Positions 1 through 8,797 of a stretch of DNA of 12,500 nucleotides are shown here, in pieces. The notes under the pieces are model-generated. The model made no database searches, was not told the origin of the DNA, and was given only the letters and a program-made list of their open reading frames with translations. The DNA is from Trachelipus rathkii (Eukaryota > Arthropoda > Malacostraca > Isopoda > Trachelipodidae). Location: NCBI GenBank assembly GCA_015478945.1, contig JABUQX010041984.1, positions 12,501-25,000 on the forward strand. The letters are read 5' to 3'. Numbering within the stretch: the stretch's first letter is position 1; every line of letters begins with the position of its first letter. The position numbers and the translations under genes were made by a program.

Positions 1-342
1 TCAATGGCACACAAACATTTGTCTTTGGGGGTTTTACCCCGACCCATGAGTGATAGGAAAACTATTAAATGTTCAAATACTGCTTCAGAACTAAAATCCG
101 AAGAAAATGGACCTTATTAATCCTAGCGCCTCTCGCCGGCTTCAATGAAACACTGAAAATGTTTGAAATATTCAAATAACAAAATAATTTCGGCAGAAAT
201 GTTTCTAATAAAAAAATGGTTAATAAAATTCATTAGATCCCATGGTACAAATGCATGGTACACGATCATTTTTCTAAAGGAGGCTCAAACTCCTTTAGCA
301 TCCGACTCATGAGGTTCTCCTAATATTAAATTCAAATAAATT
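1..342. other. AT-rich intergenic DNA with a short hairpin, no gene seen
   Basis: No reading frame of useful length and no recognisable protein similarity occurs on either strand. Two local structures stand out. A GGGGT/ACCCC stem lies at 28-40. A perfect 9-bp inverted repeat, CTAAAGGAG/CTCCTTTAG, lies at 274-282 and 290-298 around a 7-base spacer. The sequence is less AT-biased than the block that follows, so it could be the edge of an unrecognised repeat family. Confidence 0.5.
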
Positions 343-532
343 ATCATTATATATATAATATAATATATATTATATATATCATCATTATATATATATATTA
401 TACTTATTATAATATAATATTCTTTATAGTATATAATATATAGATATATTTAATATATACACAATATATATATATATATTATATAATATATATTATATAT
501 AATATACTACTATATATATATATAAATATATA

Positions 533-567
<35 letters not shown>
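343..567. repeat. impure AT-rich microsatellite block
   Basis: The stretch is almost entirely A and T, with runs of (AT)n joined by TAATAT, TTAT and occasional C or G bases. It ends in a cleaner (AT)n run at about 538-567. It is low-complexity sequence with no coding potential, and the many short palindromes follow automatically from the AT alternation. Confidence 0.9.
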
Positions 568-570
<3 letters not shown>

Positions 571-1445
571 TAAAGTAGCAAGAGTGTTGGGAGTTATTTA
601 ATTTTCTTCTTATTATACTCCACTAGTTGTTATTGAAGTTCTTTTGGTGTCTTACGTAAATGCACTTCATCTTACGTTGTAAGACTAAATATCCACAGGT
701 ACTAACTTATTGCGGTTTTCTCTGTCGAAAGTGGCCTACTTTCACCTTACTGGGGTTATTTGCGGTTAGTCAACCTTGAAATCTTTTATAGCTTTCTCTT
801 AAAGAGAACAAAAAGCTTTTTGGTCGATTGATAAAATCTTGAAAACATAATATTCTTCTATAACGAAGCCATTCGCTGACTTGCAAGCAAAGTCTGTTTC
901 TTTTAAACTCGAAATATCAATTTTTTAATACTACCAAAAAGTCTTGTTGACCTGCAGCAAAATACAAGTGTTTAGATAAATAAGATACAAAATATGTCAC
1001 AAAATGATGTTAAAGCAAATATTACAATATAGTTTTCATATTTTAATAACATATTGCCATAAAAAATACTTTAAATACAAAATGTGCTTTTTAAATTCTA
1101 GAATAATTTGAAAAAAAATGTTCTTCCTGAAATTGGTTTTCTTTCTCAAGTTTTGTGTAAATTTTACAGGTTATCTTACTTATTCTTATAAACAATTTTA
1201 AAACTATTCCCTAAAACAATACAATAATAGTATATATAAAAAGAAACATTATGAAATAAATATTATATAATCATATAATATAAAAGTTATGTTTAGAATG
1301 AATTATAAATTTTAACTATATTTTAAATGCTACAAAATATGAAATGTATCCAAGAATTCTGGGCAGTCCTTCAAGAACCAATTTTCTCTAATTCACTTGT
1401 AAATAAAGAAAGTCTCACTTTGATAAAAATAAACTTATTTAAATA

Positions 1446-1449
<4 letters not shown>
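568..1449. other. AT-rich non-coding DNA, nothing recognised
   Basis: I see no open frame, RNA gene or transposon protein here. The first part (about 580-900) has mixed composition, while the part after 960 is strongly AT-biased. A small imperfect hairpin, GAAAGT...ACTTTC, occurs near 727-743. Confidence 0.5.
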
Positions 1450-1497
<48 letters not shown>

Positions 1498-1672
1498 CAT
1501 ACTATAAATTAAATATTAATATTTATTAATTTTAATTATTTAATTAAATTAAATATATATATATATTAATATATACTTATAATATATATTATATATATAT
1601 ATTATATTTATATAACTTATATATATATTATACTTATATATATATATATATATATATTATATTATATATATC
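1450..1672. repeat. impure AT-rich microsatellite block
   Basis: It begins with a clean (AT)n run at about 1450-1490 and degenerates into TAAT, ATTAA and TATACTTATA variants before a second clean run near 1637-1655. It is composed like the blocks at 343 and 1897. The recurring TATACTTATAT motif suggests a shared origin or a shared expansion process. Confidence 0.88.
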
Positions 1673-1896
1673 ATGAGATCAATAAGTATTTCCGCTGAAA
1701 TTTAAACTAACTGAAATTTTTTTTTATTTTTAAATATTACGATTCGGTTTGAAACTTTTTTTACTTTAATTAGATAATTTCCAAACAGTAGATCGATTTT
1801 AAAAAGCTATTAACATAAACAAGAGTTATTAATAAGCAATGTAAAGTAAATAAGTCACACACACACAGTACACCAAAATAAGTTTCCAAAAAACAA
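1673..1896. other. short AT-rich spacer with a small (CA)n tract
   Basis: This spacer separates two AT repeat blocks. It contains homopolymer T runs and a CACACACACAC tract around 1856-1866. No gene or transposon similarity was recognised. Confidence 0.5.
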
Positions 1897-2315
1897 AATT
1901 ATATATATATATTATCCATTATATAATATCAATATTAATATAATAATAATATATATAATTATATATATACTTATATATATATATATATATATTATATATA
2001 GTATATATATATATATATACTTCTTATAATAATATATACTCATATCATTATATATATATACTATTATTAAATATATATATAATAATAATATATATATATT
2101 ATATATAAATATATACTTATTATATATATATACTCTATATATATAATATACTTATATATTATATATATATATATTATATATTATATTCTATATATTACAA
2201 AATATATATATATATATATATATACTATAACTTAATTATATATATATCTTATATTATATATATATATATTATATATATAAATAAATAAATAATATTATAT
2301 ATATATATAATATCC

Positions 2316-2361
<46 letters not shown>

Positions 2362-2410
2362 ATATAATATATATATATCTATATATTATATATATATAAA
2401 ATATAATATA

Positions 2411-2414
<4 letters not shown>
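1897..2414. repeat. long impure AT-rich microsatellite block
   Basis: About 500 bp are made almost only of A and T. The units alternate between (AT)n, TAATAA, ACTTAT and ATATTAT, and rare C bases are the main interruptions. It directly abuts the (GA)n tract, forming a compound microsatellite. Such sequence is prone to polymerase slippage and to assembly or consensus error, so its length should be treated as approximate. Confidence 0.9.

Positions 2415-2415
<1 letters not shown>

Positions 2416-2459
<44 letters not shown>
2416..2459 (+). repeat. (GA)22 dinucleotide microsatellite
   Basis: This is an uninterrupted GA dinucleotide run of 44 bases directly attached to the AT-rich block on its left. 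Its purity contrasts with the mosaic AT block, which fits more recent expansion or stronger homogenisation. Confidence 0.96.
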
Positions 2460-2462
<3 letters not shown>

Positions 2463-2742
2463 TATCAGAACAACTTCAATCCTAAATACATTATCACTGT
2501 ACAGATGTTTAAACGCTAATGGTGTGCTGTTTTACAGAGAAACCAATTTAATTTAGTGTGTGCATTTGTTATTGGGCTTTAAACAATTTTTTTTTTTAAA
2601 TGTTAATTTTAACCAATTCAAGTAAATTCAAAAATGAATTGATATGTAGAAGCACAGAGCGTTTAATGGATTATTAAAACCAAATGAGGCCCTCGAGTCC
2701 ATTGCAATTTTAGAACCAATTACAATAAACCCCTCCATCAAG
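2460..2742. other. AT-rich sequence leading into the transposase relic
   Basis: No intact gene is visible. The right half may contain the decayed N-terminal end of the transposase relic: a frame near 2650-2690 includes an in-frame stop and residues vaguely like the family's first helix-turn-helix. The similarity is too weak to include in the gene call. No terminal inverted repeat was found. Confidence 0.35.
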
Positions 2743-3495
2743 AGCAATCATACGAAGAAAAGTGGCGGGCGTCCCCGACGTCTGGAGAAAAGGTCGAGTC
2801 CATTCTGCAGACCCTTTTTCGGAATCCACGCAAGTCGACGAGAATTGCGTTGCGAGAGTTACAGATACTTATTTCGACGGTGCATGAAGTCTTGCTTAAA
2901 CGTTTGAAGTTTTATCCCTTCAAGTTGGAACTCTTGCAACACATTACAGATAAAGATAAGGTCGTGCGGAAGGAATCTCTATTTCCTGTGGTTCACAATA
3001 TCGACGCAGTTAATGATTTCCTGACAGGAATCATGCTTTCTCATGAGGCAACATTCCATTTTAACAAACATCCAACCACACTAACAAACAAACAATCAAG
3101 CACACAAGCAAATAAATAAACAAACATAATATTCCCATATAGGGGTCATAAAATTATATTACAGCAGAGCAAATTAGAGACTGTAATAAAGTTAATGAGT
3201 GAAATGTTCTATTACATGATATGGTGGTTGGACCATTCTTTTTCCATGAACCAACAGTGACCTCCGAATGGTACCTTGATATGTTAGAACTATTTGTTTA
3301 TCAGCAACTGGATGAACTGCAATCCCCGTGGGAGATAACGATTCAAGAAGATTGGACGAAATCGTCCTCAGGTCCACAAACAAAAAATTCCAATGCAGGT
3401 GTATCGACCGTGGAGGTTCAATTCCTTGGTCGCCCAGATGTCCCTTCCGACATCACACTTTGTGATTTTTCCCATTGGGATTGTCAAAGATGTTG
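2743..3495 (+). pseudogene. decayed Tc1/mariner-type transposase, truncated at 3' end
   Basis: Translated fragments in three frames follow, in order, the transposase family common in arthropods. First comes a basic GGRPRR-type hinge (about 2755-2784, frame 1). Next is a helix-turn-helix segment with NPRKSTRIALRELQ and SHEATFHFN (2796-3067, frame 0). The last fragment resumes with NKHN (3119) and continues through VVGPFFFHEPTVTSEWYLDMLEL to SDITLCDFSHWD (frame 2, to 3495). The family normally reads SDEATFH and SPDLTPCDFFLWG at these places, so the first catalytic Asp is His here. The relic carries at least two frame changes, a roughly 50-bp insertion, and stops at 3140, 3149 and 3200. It ends at a GT/ATT microsatellite before the true C-terminus. 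It is non-functional. Assignment to this transposase group is from remembered family motifs; the exact clade is not determined. Confidence 0.82.
3068..3118 (+). repeat. A/C-rich low-complexity insertion inside the transposase relic
   Basis: Between two collinear transposase fragments lie about 50 bases rich in ACAAACAA- and CAAG-like units. Removing this stretch in thought would bring the SHEATFHFN fragment next to the NKHN fragment, as in related transposases. It is therefore best read as a small simple-repeat expansion or filler insertion that also changes the frame. Confidence 0.6.
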
Positions 3496-3496
3496 A

Positions 3497-4296
<800 letters not shown>

Positions 4297-4720
4297 TAAG
4301 TATGTACTCTCCTCGTTAATTTTAAGATGAGTCAAATACACATTTTTATGCATAGGTAGTTTAAAAGTAACTTAAACTGTGATAAATTTAAATTTACTTG
4401 ATATTACGCAGATGGAGAAATGCACCCTTAAAAAATATGAAAAGAAACAAAAAACAACTTACTTGAGTAAAATCAGTAGATAGGTAACGGCAAGCGGTTA
4501 ATTGATTGGAAAATTGTTCTTTTCCACAGTTATATTGAAATACGTTTCTTTCAATCAACAGTTAGTTACTGGGTAAACTTCTCTTCACCTACGTAGGTCT
4601 TGATACGAAACCACACAGTTTAAATCACAATTTTATTTGAATAGTTAAAACTTGAAAAGCCATAACATAATTTTGATCATGAAATTAAAGACTTCTTTAA
4701 CGATATTCACGAAATCGATC
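4297..4720. other. unassigned AT-rich DNA downstream of the retrotransposon
   Basis: In the element's sense this lies downstream of pol and could contain its 3' LTR, but I could not define TG...CA ends, a polypurine tract with a credible boundary, or a matching copy on the other side of the element. The palindrome CCTACGTAGG occurs at 4588-4597. No gene was recognised. Confidence 0.4.
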
Positions 4721-4837
4721 AAAAAGGCAAAAACGGAGATTCACAAATGGTATTCGGTATATTCACACACGAAAGTAAAAAGCAAAAGAACAGATTCACA
4801 GACGGTATTTTCGACACGAAGCAAAAAGGCAAAAGAC
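4721..4837 (+). repeat. degenerate tandem repeat, unit about 46-56 bp
   Basis: Copies start with AAAAAGGCAAAA-like sequence at 4721, 4777 and 4823. Each continues with GATTCACARAYGGTATT and a TCRYACGAA-type end, and the third copy is only partial. The two full copies differ in length by about 10 bases and by scattered substitutions, so this is an old local duplication. Confidence 0.65.
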
Positions 4838-4986
4838 CTTGATTTAGGTAATTTTTTTACCGAGTGAGATTTTGCTGTTCTTGTTCCTTTCAATTCAAAA
4901 GGAAACATTTCTCCAATTATAGCGAAAAACAAATGAATAATGAAAAACGCAATTAGCATTAATTCAGTAATTACCATTTTGAACAT
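4741..4986 (-). other. weak hypothetical ORF with hydrophobic N-terminus, downstream of pol
   Basis: An 81-codon frame lies 162 bases downstream of the pol stop on the same strand. Its first 26 residues form a hydrophobic stretch (ELMLIAFFIIHLFFAIIG) that resembles a signal peptide or membrane anchor. A basic, Ser/Lys-rich segment and then a hydrophobic segment follow. It ends at a TGA (4741-4743), after which the same frame stays open for about 31 further, mostly hydrophobic, codons. The second half overlaps the degenerate tandem repeat at 4721-4837, which encodes its repeated FAFL-like pieces. Some BEL/Pao elements carry an env-like ORF here, but nothing diagnostic (cysteine pattern, fusion motif) is visible. 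AT-rich DNA read on either strand easily yields hydrophobic residues. Chance is the more likely explanation. Confidence 0.2.
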
Positions 4987-5117
4987 TTGACAAATAATTG
5001 AAAGTGAGAGTATGACTTAATATTTGAGATACTAAAGATTAAATTTTAATATCCTGGGCGGGGGCGATGGCATAAATTACGACGAATTTGTGTCATAATA
5101 AAAAAAAGAAAAAAATC

Positions 5118-5123
5118 TTTAAT
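5118..5123 (-). promoter_or_regulatory. possible polyadenylation signal ATTAAA after pol
   Basis: In the element's sense, ATTAAA lies 25 bases after the pol stop and is followed by T-rich sequence. This hexamer is the commonest variant of AATAAA. In DNA this AT-rich the match may be chance, and a retrotransposon would normally use a signal within its LTR. Confidence 0.2.
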
Positions 5124-5148
5124 CATTAAATTATCCGAAATAATGATA

Positions 5149-5915
5149 CTAATCATCAGAATCTGAGGATTCTTCTGATTCCGATTCCGAATCGATACCG
5201 ACATTGAGAAATTTAGATCGCGCCACGACCGCCGCTTTTCTTTTAGGACGAGATTGTTGATTTGTGGTGGAATTATCATTGATTAAGGTTGGGATTACAC
5301 TAGGACTGGTTGCCTGAGAAGAAGATGGTAAAGGAACCATCGTAGTAGAAGGGGCATCAGTTCCTAACGAGTTATTCCGATTCCCACTATGAGTCAAAGA
5401 TAATTCCAGAGGGAATAAATGTTTAATAGGATACACATTTATTAGCCTTCCTGGGGTACGGACTTTAACTGAACGAACTTTACCATCATCTCCATATATG
5501 AGCGTTTGGATTATGCCCATTTGCCAATATGGGCGCTCCTTTACAGGACTTTTAATAAGTACAACGTCCCCCACTTTTACTTTATTTTTCCATGCGACCT
5601 GATACAGATCTCTTCCTACTTCTCTCAGGCTTAAGAGGTATTCGGTATACCATCGAGTTCTAAAGTCCTCGAACATCTCCGAAGATCTCTTGAGGGACTG
5701 AATAAGTTCCTCTCTTGAAGGTGAATTGGAAGAAGTAGGATCAGTTAAAATGAGACTTGTATTAGCCAAAGGTTTTAAAAAACAATTTGGTGTTAAGGGT
5801 ACAATATCGTTGTCCGAAGATGTGTAAGTTAGAGGTCTCGAGTTGATGGCGTCGGCGATATCCGCCAGGATAGTGATAAAATCGAAATATTCCAAGTTTT
5901 TAGAGGCAGTTTTTG
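5149..5915 (-). CDS. pol: BEL/Pao Pol C-terminal part: integrase end and DUF5641-like domain (frame-displaced)
   Basis: This is the continuation of Pol in a frame displaced by one base relative to the 8788-5900 frame. The open frame formally extends upstream to 6135, but only the part from about 5915 onward matches the family; the earlier residues are an out-of-frame shadow of integrase. It starts just after the integrase catalytic Glu region and reaches INSRPLTY at about 5847-5824, a hallmark of BEL/Pao integrases. A DUF5641-like domain follows: RWYTEYLLSLRE, VKVGDVVLIKSP, YWQMGIIQ and VRSVKVRTPGRL. This domain follows the integrase core and may help nucleic-acid binding. The tail is Ser/Thr-rich, carries a basic RPKRK cluster resembling a nuclear localisation signal, and ends in a Ser/Glu/Asp stretch (SESESEESSDSDD). 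The stop is TAG or TAA-type at 5149. It has no plausible independent start, so it depends on the upstream frame. Confidence 0.88.
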
Positions 5916-8788
5916 ACAGTCCGTATTGATCTTTCCCACATACTTCCCATCCAAGGGCTATACAAGGGAATTCGGATATGTTTAATTTGATTTTGACGCA
6001 GAAACTCGGAACCTGTTTCCGAAACAACGAATTGTTCAAGAGCATCCGCGCTTCTATTAAAGGAACGGGCATTGTCACTATAAAAGAAATTTGGAACTCC
6101 AAACTTAGTGACAAAACGCTTGAACGATTGCACAAATGATTTTGCAGACATGTCAGGGATCAAATCTAAATACACACAACGAATGTTGAGACAAGTGTAC
6201 AACAATATGTACATTTTTTGTGGTTGATTTGAACCTTTGACTTTGACAAAGAAATGTTTAGTGTAGTCAACACCTACACTAGTGAAAGGACGATAAAAGT
6301 TAACTTGAACTTTTGTGAAATTTGTGAACTTTGGATATTGAAAGGAAAAGCTGTTGTACTTTTTGCAGATGACACATTCCGACAGTATTTTTCTTATCGT
6401 GTGTCGAGCTGATGTAATCCAATAACCTTTTAAGCGAATACATGTAAGGGTTGCCTGAATGCCAAGGTGTTTACAGGCAACATGCGCATCCTTAATGATG
6501 AGAAAGGTCAGATGATGTGATTTACTAAGAACTACAGGATTCACCACCTCAAAACAATAATAATTAGTCCGAGATAGACGGCCCTTACTTCTGATGAGCC
6601 CTGAGTCATCTAAAAAGAGGTTGAGACGAGAAACCAAATCAGGTGGTGCTTTAGCAGAAGCAGGGTTCGACTTGACATCATTAAGAAACCGAAGTTCAAC
6701 AGAAAAGCTTTCCTGCTGCATAACTTTTAACAAGAAAAGTCTAGCTTTTCTGTCACATTCGATTGAGGAAAGAGTTGATACACCGAATTTGAAAAGAAGA
6801 GAACATACTCTTAACAATGTTGACAAAGAAGAATATCGTGAAATGTTGATGATAGGAGGAGGTGGGGCCTGTATGACCATAAATGTTGAAGAAGGGTCCA
6901 CCATTCCTCCCCCCGAACTGCTGAAATTGGGCCAGTAAACCTGATCATGGTTGAGCCAGTTCGGACCAAATTTCCAAAGGCTTAGTTTTTTGACAAACTC
7001 TCGATGTGATAATCCTCGAGTTATCAAGTCGGCAGGGTTTTCATCCGTTTTAACGTAGTGAAAAGAGATAGGCAGTAAATTGTCATCTCTCATGGAGGAG
7101 ACCATGCTTTTGATATCTTGGATTCTATTTTTGACAAAAATTTGTTTTGTTTTGCTACCTCCTCCCGCTACCCATGCTAGGACGATTTGGGAATCCGAGA
7201 AGATGTTGACAGCCTTGAATTCAACCTCTGTTAATCCCGTCAATATTTGTGGAAGGCACTTAAGAGCCAAATAAACTGATAGTAGTTCGAGACAAGGAAG
7301 TGTTTTTCCCCTGAGAGGAGCCACCTTAGATTTTGCCCACAATAATGACGGGACAGTTTCTGAACCGGTGACGTAGACTGCAAACCCATAACATTGTGAA
7401 CTTGCGTCACAAAAGATGTTGAGAGATGAATTTGCGGATGCTTCAAAGCAGAAGCGTTGAAAAGATAAGTTTTTGAGGTCGTCGAGATCAGCACGAAGTT
7501 TCTCCCAATCTTCTTTTATATCTTGGTCAATAGAGTCATCCCAACTCATTTCTTTCTCCCATGTCCGCCTCATCAACAGACGTCCCCTTAAAGTTACAGG
7601 AAGGAAAAAAGAAAGAGGATCAAAGATTTTGTTTACTTGGGAGAGAAGATCTCGTTTTGATTCGACTGAGGTAAGGTCAAAGTCTGCTAATCTAAGGGTA
7701 TCATTTTCGGGATGATAGAGATACCCCAAGACTTTTTCCTCATCACAATTATGAGAGGAAAGCATCTGATCGTCTTTGATTTGAGCTTTTAGATCAGGGT
7801 GGTTGGTGTTCCAGGAACACAAGTTGAACCCACCCTCCTTCATCCTTTCTACTGAGGCTGAATAGATGTCTCTCAAAACATCAGGGGATGAATGAGTGTA
7901 GATAAAATTATCCACATACAAGTTATTGACCAGAAGCCGAGAGACCAGATCGAATGAATATTTGCTTTTAATATGATGTCTTATTACGGCTCCTAAGATA
8001 AAAGGGGATACCGCAAGGCCAAAAATGATTGTCGCGTACCTATAAGTAACAAGTCGGCCATCTTCTTCCCAGAAGAAACAAAACTTGTTACGATCGCTTT
8101 CAAGTTTAAGATAGATCTGAAGAAAGGCTTTCGAGATGTCAGCGACAACCACATATTTGTTGGTCCTAAAAGAAAGAAGGAGACGAAGTAAAGGAACCAA
8201 CAAGTCGATGCCTGGGTAACAGGCTTGATTAAGAGAAGGAGCGCCTTTTGTTCTAAGGCTACAATTGAACACAGGCCTGATTTTAGTAGAAACCTGATCA
8301 GCCATTTTTATTACAGGCCTGTGGGGGATCCATATGTAACGATCGAACTCCTTCGGATCAACAGAGATGATTTCGATGATACCACATCTCAGTTGTTCCT
8401 TAAAAACATCAGTGTAGGCCTTATCAAGACCTTGATTGCTAAGACGATTTTTAACTCGTCTAAGCGTACTTAAAGCAATACGATAATTCGAGGGGACCTG
8501 ATCCACTAATTCTGGGATCCATGGGATTTCAATATGGTATTTTCCATCGATAAATTGAATTGCATTGTGGAATTTAGAGATAAATTCCTTATCGATGGTA
8601 CCATAATCCTTCTCCTCCTGAATACCCAAAGACTCCAAGCTGTACAGATATTCCAAACCCAGGTCGGCACTTATTTCATTTGAAGAAATGCTAAGAACGT
8701 CCGGGTAAGTAGGATGAGGGTCAATGATCGAGTTGACGAGATTAGGAGAAGCTTGGAATAGGTGTTTTGGCAGCGAGGAGACAGACAT
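5900..8788 (-). CDS. pol: BEL/Pao Pol: reverse transcriptase, RNase H, integrase
   Basis: The 962 codons from the ATG at 8788 encode the enzymes that copy the element RNA into DNA and insert it into the genome. Reverse transcriptase spans about residues 100-330, with VADIS (Asp217) and the active-site box YVDN at 291-294. The RNase H / Pao-type region has FCDAS (Asp461), LPCLELL (Glu501), FSDSQ (Asp532) and NPAD (Asp587). The integrase zinc-binding HHCC motif is His769, His774, Cys805, Cys808. The integrase core has Asp841 (GVDYT), Asp905 (YSDNA) and Glu952 (WMGSMWERS). The frame ends at a premature TAA at 5900-5902, ten codons after Glu952, because of a one-base displacement; the remainder is in the 5149-5915 entry. 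The frame is the same as Gag-Pro, separated only by a UGA three codons before this ATG. Pol is therefore probably made as a fusion by readthrough, although reinitiation at 8788 is possible. Confidence 0.93.
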   Translation of the reverse strand: MSVSSLPKHLFQASPNLVNSIIDPHPTYPDVLSISSNEISADLGLEYLYSLESLGIQEEKDYGTIDKEFISKFHNAIQFIDGKYHIEIPWIPELVDQVPSNYRIALSTLRRVKNRLSNQGLDKAYTDVFKEQLRCGIIEIISVDPKEFDRYIWIPHRPVIKMADQVSTKIRPVFNCSLRTKGAPSLNQACYPGIDLLVPLLRLLLSFRTNKYVVVADISKAFLQIYLKLESDRNKFCFFWEEDGRLVTYRYATIIFGLAVSPFILGAVIRHHIKSKYSFDLVSRLLVNNLYVDNFIYTHSSPDVLRDIYSASVERMKEGGFNLCSWNTNHPDLKAQIKDDQMLSSHNCDEEKVLGYLYHPENDTLRLADFDLTSVESKRDLLSQVNKIFDPLSFFLPVTLRGRLLMRRTWEKEMSWDDSIDQDIKEDWEKLRADLDDLKNLSFQRFCFEASANSSLNIFCDASSQCYGFAVYVTGSETVPSLLWAKSKVAPLRGKTLPCLELLSVYLALKCLPQILTGLTEVEFKAVNIFSDSQIVLAWVAGGGSKTKQIFVKNRIQDIKSMVSSMRDDNLLPISFHYVKTDENPADLITRGLSHREFVKKLSLWKFGPNWLNHDQVYWPNFSSSGGGMVDPSSTFMVIQAPPPPIINISRYSSLSTLLRVCSLLFKFGVSTLSSIECDRKARLFLLKVMQQESFSVELRFLNDVKSNPASAKAPPDLVSRLNLFLDDSGLIRSKGRLSRTNYYCFEVVNPVVLSKSHHLTFLIIKDAHVACKHLGIQATLTCIRLKGYWITSARHTIRKILSECVICKKYNSFSFQYPKFTNFTKVQVNFYRPFTSVGVDYTKHFFVKVKGSNQPQKMYILLYTCLNIRCVYLDLIPDMSAKSFVQSFKRFVTKFGVPNFFYSDNARSFNRSADALEQFVVSETGSEFLRQNQIKHIRIPLYSPWMGSMWERSIRTVKNCL
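5910..5914 (-). other. frame break in integrase at an A5 run
   Basis: Around this homopolymer (AAAAA in element sense) the protein similarity passes from the frame that ends at 5900 to the frame that ends at 5149, a shift equal to one extra base. The upstream frame ends in TAA only a few codons later. The catalytic Glu is already encoded upstream of the break, and INSRPLTY is encoded downstream. A one-base insertion in the run, or a base-calling error, is the simplest cause. Confidence 0.75.
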
Positions 8789-8797
8789 GGATAGTCA
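8789..8797 (-). promoter_or_regulatory. in-frame UGA-CUA stop context at the Gag-Pro / Pol junction, possible readthrough signal
   Basis: In the element's RNA the protease frame ends in UCA UGA, then CUA UCC, then AUG, with all codons in one frame, so suppression of this UGA would fuse Gag-Pro directly to Pol. UGA followed by CUA is a well-known high-efficiency readthrough context, used for example by alphaviruses and by some animal genes. The stop lies in a linker with no conserved domain, between protease and reverse transcriptase. No strong local hairpin downstream was seen by eye. A simple nonsense mutation remains possible. Confidence 0.5.

Noticed and set aside
4652..4867. Plus-strand 71-codon Lys/Ser/Thr-rich frame
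   Set aside because: It mainly reads through a degenerate tandem repeat of AAAAAGGCAAAA-type units and has no recognisable domain or conserved context.
4866..4915. Polypurine tract and 3' LTR start (GAAAGGAACAAGAACAG or GGAGAAATG in element sense)
   Set aside because: Purine-rich runs are present, but without the other LTR no boundary can be fixed, and similar runs are common here.
5916..6135. Residues before the integrase break in the 328-codon frame ending at 5149
   Set aside because: This segment overlaps the integrase core in its proper frame and has no family similarity; only the part after about 5915 is real.
6590..6620. CTGATGAG motif resembling a hammerhead ribozyme core
   Set aside because: The required GAAA segment and flanking stems do not follow, and the motif lies antisense within pol.
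6594..6938. Plus-strand open frames within 6594-8955 and 9045-11042
   Set aside because: They lie antisense to well supported Gag-Pro and Pol domains and show no recognisable protein motifs, so they are shadows.
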